A program made the translations under genes and the position numbers. 64,000 nt of DNA from Larkinella rosea. Its GTDB lineage: Bacteria; Bacteroidota; Bacteroidia; Cytophagales; Spirosomataceae. The notes under the pieces were generated by a model. The model saw nothing but the letters and a program-made list of their open reading frames with translations, was not told the origin of the DNA and did not search any database. How positions within the stretch are numbered: the stretch's first letter is position 1; each line of letters begins with the position of its first letter. This document shows, piece after piece, positions 16,028 through 23,168 of the stretch. Location: NCBI RefSeq assembly GCF_003858635.1, contig NZ_RQJO01000010.1, positions 1-64,000 on the forward strand, read 5' to 3'.

Positions 16028-18883
16028 TCAATCCTCGCTTTTCCTTTGGGTATCCAGCACCGATTGAATGGCGGGAAGCTCGGATTCCAATACCGCCAAA
16101 TACTGCTCGACCACCGGCACGATTTCGGCCATGGCTTTCTTTTCAGCAATCATCGTTTCCGAACTCGTGATGAGTCGGGCAGCTTCGTTCAGACCAAACG
16201 TTTGAATAACGGCTTTCTGCGTGTGAATCAGTCGTTTAACCGAAGTCAGATCTCCTTCTTCCAGCGACTGCCGCAACTGCTGAATCTCACCCGGCGTCTG
16301 GAACAGGAACAAATTCATCATCTCAACCGCAAAATCCATATCACCTCCTACGGCTTCGAGGAGCGGTTCCACCACAAAACTGGGTTTTGGCGGGACAAAG
16401 GCAGGCTGGGTCGGGGCTTTAGCCGACGCAGTCGGTAAATATTTACGCATGATTCGTTGTAACTCTTCTATTTGAAACGGTTTGGGAATAAAATCATTCA
16501 TGCCGGCCTGCAAGCATTGCTCCCGCTCATTGGCCAGCGCGTGGGCGGTCATCGCAATAATGGGTACCTGACTTTTAAGCTTGTTTCGAATGTGACTCGT
16601 CGTCGTATACCCGTCCATCACCGGCATCTGAATATCCATCAGCACCAGATCAACCTCTTCACGTTCCAGCAAATCAAGTGCCTTCTGACCATTTTCGGCC
16701 ACCTGAGCACTGTATCCCAGTCGATTCAATACCTGAAGGGCCAGTTTCTGATTCATTACATTATCCTCAACCACCAGAATACTGACTTCCCGCCCAACTG
16801 AACCCGACGTATCCTCAGTCAGATAAACTTCGTGATCGGCCTGATTGGGTGCCACCTGGTAGGGAATCTCCACCGTAAAAACCGATCCCTCACCCAGTTT
16901 GCTTTTTACCTCAATCCAGCCCCCCTGCATTTCGGTCAGGGACTTAACAATATTCAGCCCCAAACCGGTGCCGCCGTAATAGCGGGTAGTGAAATCACTG
17001 GCCTGCCGAAACCGCTCAAAAATATGGGGCAAAATGGACGGTTCCATCCCGATTCCGGTATCCTCCACCGTAAATCGAATCCGGGCAGAGTCCCCCGTTT
17101 CTTCCCGGTTTTCAATCCGTACGTATATGCCCCCCTGTTTGGTAAATTTAATGGCGTTGCTCAACAGGTTCAGCAAAATCTGGGTTAGCCGCGTCGGATC
17201 GCCCAAAACCACCGGCGGCAGATTGGGCTCGGCCGTTACCTTCAGGAGCAGATTTTTGTCGGACGCCGACGCATCGAGCATAGTCCGAATCGAATCCACC
17301 AGCGAACTGATACTGAACGGAATGCTCTCCAGCGGCAACATCCCGGCTTCAATTTTGGAAATATCGAGAATGTCGTTGACAATCGTCAGCAGGTTTTTGC
17401 CCGCCGTCCGGACATAATCCACGAATTCTTTCTGCTCCAGACTCAGGCTCGTCGAGCCCAGCAAATTGGAAAAACCGAGAATGGCGTTGAGTGGCGTCCG
17501 GATTTCGTGGCTCATATTGGCCAGAAATTGCTTTTCGGTGTGCCGCGCATCTTCGGCAATCAGCTTCGCATGAGCCAGTTCCTCTTCCAGGCGTTTTCGT
17601 TCGGAGATGTCATAATGAATCCCCATCGACCCGGTTACATTTCCACCTTCGTCAATGATGGGTGCACCGCTGATAATCACCCAAATGCGTTCTCCGTCTT
17701 TGCGCTTCAACTGCATTTCGTACGAATTCGCCGCGCCTTCACCCCGGAATTTCTGCTGTTGTCCCAGAAACTCGTTGTATTCTTGAGGCACCAGCAACTC
17801 ATCCGCCCGCTGCCCGATGAGTTCCTCTTCGGTATAACCCACCATCTGACAAAACCGGTCGTAGGCCTGTTTGATAATCTGGTCTTTGTCGACCTCCAGC
17901 AACCCCAGTTCCATCCGGTTCATGATGCCCCGGTATTTCTCTTCACTCAGCCGAATTCGTTCGTCGTACCGGTATTTTTCCGTGATGTCGGTGTATTGCC
18001 ACAGGTGTCCGCGGTATTGCCCTTCCAGAAAAATCGGAATGTAATCGCGTTCCAGAAACCGGCCATCGACCAGGCTAACCGTCTCTTTAACAAGGATATG
18101 CTGTTCCCGAACGATGTCATTCGCATGGTGAATAAACTGGTCGGGATTGGCGAATAATTCCTTCGGTGGTTTAGCCAGCTCGACGTAATCCCGCCCGATC
18201 AATTCGTCCGGCGTCAGCGAAATTTCAAACAGGTCACAATATAACTGGTTGACAAGTATTACTTTACGGTTTTCATCCTCAACCAGAATACCGGTTTGCA
18301 AATTGGTAATGAGTGAGGTGAGCCGGGCCTGCGTGGTCCGGAAAATATCTTCATTAACGATGCGGTCTGTAATGTCGCGGGCCACGGCCACCAGTTCCGG
18401 CAAACTCTTCTCCCCTTCAATCACCCGTAACGTTTGCCCAATCCAGACCGTACGTCCATCCTTGGCAACCACCGGAAATTCGATGTACGAACTTAACTGA
18501 CCGGTTTGAAACATCTTTTGGTAGAACTCGACCACCGCTCCCCGATAGGCCGGCAACACGAGACTAAGGAAACTCAGCCCAATAATTTCGGATTCGGTAT
18601 ATCCCAGACACTGCTCAACAACCGGATTGACAAACGTAAAATAACCGTCGACCGAGGTTTTGAAAATAATGTCCTGCACCGATTCAACCAGATGACGGTA
18701 GTGCCTTTCACTTTTTTTCAGTTCGCCGACCTGCTCGTTTATCAAACGAGACAGCTGCTCATTTGCCAGTTGAAGCTCACGTTTTTTTTCTTCCAGAATA
18801 GCCTCAGTCTGCCGACGGGCTTCTCTTTCGAGGGCGAGTTGGCTTTCGAGGTGTTCTATTGGGGACATACTACTGATTGACAA
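16028..18883 (-). CDS. Hybrid sensor histidine kinase (3 PAS, HisKA, HATPase, receiver, HPt)
   Basis: A 951-residue cytoplasmic kinase without membrane segments, carrying a whole phosphorelay. A coiled coil (about 8-55) precedes three PAS domains (about 58-180, 185-300, 315-435; for example DIIFKTSVDGYFTFVNP). The H-box FLANMSHEIRTPLNA is near 456, the ATPase has NAIKFT, DTGIGM and GTGLGL boxes, and a receiver has VLMDIQMPVMDGY with the acceptor Asp near 748. The C-terminal HPt domain has LIHTQKA, with its histidine near 883. Signals probably come from soluble ligands or redox/energy state sensed by the PAS domains. No response regulator gene is next to it. The start MSISSMSP could also be the second Met. 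Confidence 0.93.
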   Translation of the reverse strand: MSISSMSPIEHLESQLALEREARRQTEAILEEKKRELQLANEQLSRLINEQVGELKKSERHYRHLVESVQDIIFKTSVDGYFTFVNPVVEQCLGYTESEIIGLSFLSLVLPAYRGAVVEFYQKMFQTGQLSSYIEFPVVAKDGRTVWIGQTLRVIEGEKSLPELVAVARDITDRIVNEDIFRTTQARLTSLITNLQTGILVEDENRKVILVNQLYCDLFEISLTPDELIGRDYVELAKPPKELFANPDQFIHHANDIVREQHILVKETVSLVDGRFLERDYIPIFLEGQYRGHLWQYTDITEKYRYDERIRLSEEKYRGIMNRMELGLLEVDKDQIIKQAYDRFCQMVGYTEEELIGQRADELLVPQEYNEFLGQQQKFRGEGAANSYEMQLKRKDGERIWVIISGAPIIDEGGNVTGSMGIHYDISERKRLEEELAHAKLIAEDARHTEKQFLANMSHEIRTPLNAILGFSNLLGSTSLSLEQKEFVDYVRTAGKNLLTIVNDILDISKIEAGMLPLESIPFSISSLVDSIRTMLDASASDKNLLLKVTAEPNLPPVVLGDPTRLTQILLNLLSNAIKFTKQGGIYVRIENREETGDSARIRFTVEDTGIGMEPSILPHIFERFRQASDFTTRYYGGTGLGLNIVKSLTEMQGGWIEVKSKLGEGSVFTVEIPYQVAPNQADHEVYLTEDTSGSVGREVSILVVEDNVMNQKLALQVLNRLGYSAQVAENGQKALDLLEREEVDLVLMDIQMPVMDGYTTTSHIRNKLKSQVPIIAMTAHALANEREQCLQAGMNDFIPKPFQIEELQRIMRKYLPTASAKAPTQPAFVPPKPSFVVEPLLEAVGGDMDFAVEMMNLFLFQTPGEIQQLRQSLEEGDLTSVKRLIHTQKAVIQTFGLNEAARLITSSETMIAEKKAMAEIVPVVEQYLAVLESELPAIQSVLDTQRKSED

Positions 18884-19218
18884 TAATGAACCAAACTTTC
18901 TTTGTATCGTCGTTAAACATCCTTGGTAATCGATTCTTTGCCTGGTTTTGAACTGGGCAGTTTTGGATTAATCAGACAACCCAACCACTCCTTAGGCCAG
19001 AAATTCAGTGCATATTGTCTTCTCCGCTGAGGTAAATGGGTATTTGTTACCAAAATAAATATCCAATATACTTAAGCAACAATTATGCCGCGGCCCGCAG
19101 GATAAAAGGTTGAATAGCACCGGTTTTTCAGAAAAACAGTCGTTTCCGACGTATATATGTGTCCGGTCAGCCGTGTTCATCAGCCAATTGTCAGACATTG
19201 AAATACGAATAAAAAGAA
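18884..19218. other. Upstream region of the hybrid kinase, no supported gene
   Basis: 335 bases between the kinase start and the next terminator. It should contain the kinase promoter, though I found no exact TAnnTTTG. A 68-codon minus frame at 18992-19198 has no known features. Confidence 0.4.
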
Positions 19219-19244
19219 AAAATCCGGCTTTTCAGCCGGATTTT
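19219..19244 (-). terminator. Intrinsic terminator downstream of the small secreted protein gene
   Basis: An 11-base stem (AAAATCCGGCT and AGCCGGATTTT) with a four-base loop, followed on the minus strand by a T-rich run. It should end the transcript of the gene at 19396-19791; the palindromic repeat block lies between. Confidence 0.85.
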
Positions 19245-19282
19245 ATAGAATTGATTGATTTGGAGAAGGATCATATATAAAA

Positions 19283-19395
19283 TGGCCGGGTGGATGGAAT
19301 GGTCAGATGGCTAAAAAAGTTGACTGGTTTTTATGGTTAACGTGGGGATTCCCGCGCGCCGGGAGCCATTCAACCATTTTTAGCCATCCAACCCA
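19283..19395. repeat. Dispersed palindromic repeat, copy 1 (abuts stop codon)
   Basis: A block of ATGG/TTGG-type units able to fold on itself. Its right arm, 19364-19395 (AGCCATTCAACC..., TAGCCATCCAACCC), differs at about three of 31 positions from 49034-49063, downstream of radA. The right edge touches the stop codon of the minus-strand gene at 19396. Confidence 0.55.
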
Positions 19396-19791
19396 TTAAT
19401 TCATACTCACTTCGCGATAGCTCTCTACTGTTGGGGTACTGGTTTGCAACTTAACGGTTTTTACTTCCGTATTGGAACCGTCCGAGATTTCCACTTTATA
19501 GATCCCGTCTTCCAGTTGGTTCAAATCGAACCGGAGCGTTGTCACCTCGTGGCCCTGCCCCAATTTTTTCGTGACCAGCGTCCGGCCTTCACTGTTTACC
19601 AGACGAACATTTACTTTGCTATCGGTTTCTTTGCTGACGTTCACATTCACCTTCATGGTGTTGATCATCGGATAAACCGCCGACTGGAATGTTGCTTTCG
19701 TTTTGGCTTTTTCTTCTTTGTTGTCGGCGGCAAAAGTAGTTGATGCGGCAAAAGTCAGCGCAATCAGGGCGGATGCAATTAGTGTTTTCAT
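19396..19791 (-). CDS. Small secreted protein made mostly of a T9SS-sorting-like beta domain
   Basis: A 131-residue exported protein with a signal peptide ending STTFA (about 1-21). The rest is one beta-sandwich-like domain with the pattern VNVRLVNSEGRTLV, RFDLNQLEDGIYKVEISDG, which resembles T9SS C-terminal domains. Its paralogue at 50049-50435 shares length, layout and the LEDGxYKxxxSDG motif. No larger passenger domain precedes it, so either it is a free periplasmic protein of this fold or a very small cargo. A -7 element lies at 19860-19867. Function unknown. Confidence 0.8.
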   Translation of the reverse strand: MKTLIASALIALTFAASTTFAADNKEEKAKTKATFQSAVYPMINTMKVNVNVSKETDSKVNVRLVNSEGRTLVTKKLGQGHEVTTLRFDLNQLEDGIYKVEISDGSNTEVKTVKLQTSTPTVESYREVSMN

Positions 19792-19859
19792 GAGATTTGT
19801 TGTTTAAGGATGTTCGTCTTTCTTTGTTGTTTACTGCCGTTGTGGCCGTTTGAATGATT

Positions 19860-19867
19860 CAAAGGTA
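19860..19867 (-). promoter_or_regulatory. -7 promoter element of the small secreted protein gene
   Basis: An exact TACCTTTG on the minus strand, followed by AATC. The paralogue at 50049-50435 has TACTTTTG followed by AATC in the same place, so the promoter and initial transcribed bases are shared. No clear -33 box. Confidence 0.55.
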
Positions 19868-19965
19868 CGCAAAGCATAAGGTACCTTGCTATGCATAGTA
19901 CTTTGGCGGTTGATATGACAGGACGAGCGGTCAATAACTGGGATAAATAACCGGGCGGTTATTCG

Positions 19966-21858
19966 TTACCCCGAAGTCGATGCGACGAAATCGAGGTTTT
20001 CCGTAATCCGGATGCGGTTTTTGGTCAGTTCATCCATATACAGCCGGATTCGCTGCCTGGCAACGGCCAGATCGAGGTTGTTCAGATTGATGTTCAGCAG
20101 GTCGATAAACCAGGGCGGTTTGACTTCGCTCAGCACGTAAACGTTCGCAATTTCGAGCGCAATGGGCAAAGTCGTGGTTTTCGAAGACTCGTAAACATCT
20201 TTTGTATCGGCTTTTAGCAACTTGGCATATTCCTCATCCAGCAGTTGTTCATAGAGCGCATATGAGAAAATCGCTCCGGCTTTGGCACCGGTTGTCGGAT
20301 CATCTTCCGTCAAAACCGCACCCTTGTGAAGCCATTCCCAGAGAATGCTCAGCCGGATTTCGCCCGTGGCCATATCTTCCATCAAATACAGAATATCGTC
20401 ATTGCCAAAGAAATCCGCCGGTTTCAGCGCAGCCGCCTGCATACCCTGCCCGAACGCATTACCGTATTGCAGCGCCACACTGAGCAGATTCCGCGCGCCC
20501 CGAATATCAGTCGGCGCCGGTTCGATCAGCATCAACCCGTCGGCATCGGCCGGGGTATAGGTCAAGCGGGGAAATGCCCGGCCCAACTGATTTGACTGGC
20601 CCGCTTTCTCCCAAACCGGTCGGACAATGTGCACCATTTTCCAGTGCGCCACCCACTTGCCGCTGGCACCTTCGCGCTGTTCGCGTTCGGCACCAGCCAC
20701 GGCTTTTTGCATACTTGCCGAGACACCCGCTTCAGAACCGACCGGAATATTAGGCTCCATTCCCCCCTGCCACAGCGCAAAATTACCGTTCCGGTCGGGC
20801 GTATTGACCGCCCGGCGCACCCGATCTTCGTAATTACGCATGTAGCCATACGTCATCGTAATGGCTTCGATGTTGGGATTGACAAAGGTTTTATCCCAGG
20901 CCAGGGCGTCGCTCACGCTGTTGATATAATCCCAGCGGCCGGTGTTATAGCCCACGAAGTGCTGGCCAAGTGCCGCCCGAATTTCCATCAACTGGTGGGT
21001 CGCTTCCAATTGTTCGACCAGCACGTAGACCTTGATCGTGCCGGTTTTCAGTCCAAGGTGGTTTTCCAGTGCCGTCAGCAATTCGTTCCAGACGGCGGCT
21101 TCTCCGGCGGTCTGGATTTTAGGCAGGTACAATACAACGGACGAACCGGCTTTTTGCAGCGCCTGAACGTTATTCACCACATAAAGCGTCGCATCGACAA
21201 TGGAAGCCGCCAGAGCTGTTCCTTCCGCATCGCGAATATGCCGATCGTCGAGGTGAAGTCCCCGCGCCCGGAAAATTTTGGTCGTAAAATTCAGTTGAGC
21301 TTCCCAGTCGGTCACCACTTCCCGCCCCAGAAACGACACCGACCAGCGGTTGATTTCCTGCGCAACCTGCCCGGCAACGTTGAGAAAAACCGGGTCTTTA
21401 TGAATCGCCAGTTTCAGGTTTCGCTGATTGTCCAGCGACATGGTCGTGATTTGTCCCAGCGCATCTTCGCCATCGAACATCCAGCCATCGGCCCCCGAAA
21501 GCAGCGCGTAAGCCACATTTCGGATGCTGCTCTCGAGTGGAGCGTTGGGTTTGGCCGCCGGGCCCGTTCCCTGAATCCACTGCCGCTGCAAATCCGCCGG
21601 AATCACCGATCCTTCAAAGTTGCCATCGCGGGCATCCTGAACCCGCAGACTGGTTCCCGGAATGACACTTTCCGGATCGAGAAATGCAATCCGCTTTTGA
21701 TGAACTTGCCGATCCGCCCGCCGTTCCATTCGCTCCGCCATAACGGTTTTGATGCGTTTGTTAAGGGGTGCCAGCGCCGAAAGTGCCGCGAGTGCTTCGG
21801 GAGTGTAAATATCTGAATAAATGGTTTGCAGGTTATCCCGGATAATGATGGAAGGCAT
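19966..21858 (-). CDS. Divergent malate synthase A-like enzyme
   Basis: A 630-residue TIM-barrel protein of the malate synthase A family, which condenses glyoxylate with acetyl-CoA. Recognisable parts in order: ILTPE-like YTPEALAAL near 18, PADLQ..TGP near 87, a changed MFDGEDALGQ (usual MADFEDA), RGLHLDDRHI, LYLPKIQTAGEAAVWNEL, GTIKVYVLVEQLEA, GYNTGRWDYI (usual GLNCGRWDYI), GKWVAH and LMEDMATGEIRLSILWEWL. The last holds the acidic catalytic residue region. It is roughly 100 residues longer than usual and differs in several signature positions, so the substrate may differ. No isocitrate lyase is visible in the window; instead it follows a beta-propeller gene by 24 bases in an apparent two-gene unit. 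Confidence 0.75.
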   Translation of the reverse strand: MPSIIIRDNLQTIYSDIYTPEALAALSALAPLNKRIKTVMAERMERRADRQVHQKRIAFLDPESVIPGTSLRVQDARDGNFEGSVIPADLQRQWIQGTGPAAKPNAPLESSIRNVAYALLSGADGWMFDGEDALGQITTMSLDNQRNLKLAIHKDPVFLNVAGQVAQEINRWSVSFLGREVVTDWEAQLNFTTKIFRARGLHLDDRHIRDAEGTALAASIVDATLYVVNNVQALQKAGSSVVLYLPKIQTAGEAAVWNELLTALENHLGLKTGTIKVYVLVEQLEATHQLMEIRAALGQHFVGYNTGRWDYINSVSDALAWDKTFVNPNIEAITMTYGYMRNYEDRVRRAVNTPDRNGNFALWQGGMEPNIPVGSEAGVSASMQKAVAGAEREQREGASGKWVAHWKMVHIVRPVWEKAGQSNQLGRAFPRLTYTPADADGLMLIEPAPTDIRGARNLLSVALQYGNAFGQGMQAAALKPADFFGNDDILYLMEDMATGEIRLSILWEWLHKGAVLTEDDPTTGAKAGAIFSYALYEQLLDEEYAKLLKADTKDVYESSKTTTLPIALEIANVYVLSEVKPPWFIDLLNINLNNLDLAVARQRIRLYMDELTKNRIRITENLDFVASTSG

Positions 21859-21882
21859 TGGAATGTCGTTTACGATTTGGGG

Positions 21883-23037
21883 TTATCTGGAAGTTGATTT
21901 TCGTTGTCCAATGCCAAACTGGTCGCCCGCAGCCACGGCTTTTCCGCCACTAAAATGAATTTCGACCATTTTTTCGCTTTGCACCTGGTTATAATGCTGG
22001 TCTTCAAGTGTGGCTACAATTTTCCGGGTTTTCACGTCAATTATGTCACCGGAGGAGGGATATGCGTATTTACCGTCCAGACTGAACGTGATCCAGCCTG
22101 GCATGTCGCGCACCAGAATGGACGTTTTCTGCACCGGCGGCATCACCGTATTGTCAAACACATGCACCCGGTTATTGGCACCGTCGCACAGCCAGATTTC
22201 CTTTTCGTCGGGCGTCATGCCAATACCGTGGCTTGGGCATCCGTGCCGTTTCACTTCGCCCATGTTGAACCCTTCAACCACCACGCGATGCAGGAATTTT
22301 CCGGACACCAGATCACCCACCTCAAAGCCCAGCAGGCCGTTGACGTTCACGTACACCAGCGTCTCCGCGCCGTTGATGGTAAAAGGCCGTATGTCGGCAC
22401 CGAAGGGCCCTACTTTTTTGGCAATCGTGTGCGTTTTCGCATCGGCGACGTTCAGCATCGTGGATTTTAAACCCGCGAGATAAACATACTTTCCCGCCGG
22501 GCCGTAAATCGTATTGTGCGAACCGGAATTGGTCACAATTTTGGTAATAACATCGCCGGTTTTCGCATCGACCACCGTCCAGAATTCTTTTTCCAGCGAA
22601 GGCATGTAAATGGTTTTTCCGTCGGGCGAAATCGAAATCCGGTCCACACCGCCTTCGTACTCCCGTTCCCACACCACTTTTTCGGTTGTCATATCAATGC
22701 ATTGCAGCGCTTCCAGCGTACTGATATAGATGCAGTTGGTCGCCAGACTCACATCGACACCCTTCACGTTCGACGGTTTTCCGTTTTTCTGAAACCCTTT
22801 GGTCGGAATGAATTTGACAAACCGGTGATTGTTGTCGATGTCAAAAACCTGAATGCCGTGGCCGCCGTAGCCGAGGTAATTCCGGACGCCCGGTGTCGCT
22901 ACGTACAAATAGCGCTGAACTTTCGGGGCGGTTTTGGGCAAACGCTCGACGATTCTTTCGTTGGGCGAGACCACCCAGCCCGTTGTCAGGGTAAGAAACA
23001 AACCGCAAATGAGGTACAGGAAAACCGTTGGTTTCAT
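21883..23037 (-). CDS. Exported YVTN/YncE-type beta-propeller protein
   Basis: A 384-residue protein with an N-terminal signal or anchor helix (about 1-20, MKPTVFLYLICGLFLTLTTG). The rest is a seven-bladed-type propeller with repeated blades such as YLYVATPGV, RISISPDGKTIYMPS, IGMTPDEKEIWLCDGANNRVHVFD and WITFSLDGKYAYPSSGDIIDVKT. Such propellers bind ligands or partner proteins in the periplasm or act as quinoprotein-like scaffolds; no catalytic motif is visible. It is the first gene of a likely two-gene unit with the malate-synthase-like gene, an odd pairing of an exported and a cytoplasmic protein. Confidence 0.8.
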   Translation of the reverse strand: MKPTVFLYLICGLFLTLTTGWVVSPNERIVERLPKTAPKVQRYLYVATPGVRNYLGYGGHGIQVFDIDNNHRFVKFIPTKGFQKNGKPSNVKGVDVSLATNCIYISTLEALQCIDMTTEKVVWEREYEGGVDRISISPDGKTIYMPSLEKEFWTVVDAKTGDVITKIVTNSGSHNTIYGPAGKYVYLAGLKSTMLNVADAKTHTIAKKVGPFGADIRPFTINGAETLVYVNVNGLLGFEVGDLVSGKFLHRVVVEGFNMGEVKRHGCPSHGIGMTPDEKEIWLCDGANNRVHVFDNTVMPPVQKTSILVRDMPGWITFSLDGKYAYPSSGDIIDVKTRKIVATLEDQHYNQVQSEKMVEIHFSGGKAVAAGDQFGIGQRKSTSR

Positions 23038-23168
23038 TTTTCGGATTCTTTTTAGGACGGATCGTTGTTATTACCGGTGAAGGCAGATTGAAGGGGAATC
23101 TACCTGTACAGGAAGCCGAGACCTGCTTTGAATTATGAAAACGTCGATTTCACCGTATCGAAAGCCTG

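Noticed and set aside
18992-19198. A 68-codon minus-strand frame between the hybrid kinase and the terminator
   Set aside because: No recognisable domain, and the sequence composition fits non-coding DNA.
20629-21816. A 395-codon plus-strand frame opposite the malate-synthase-like gene
   Set aside because: It mirrors a well-supported gene, has His/Arg/Gln-rich composition without family motifs, and is typical of a chance antisense frame in GC-richer DNA.
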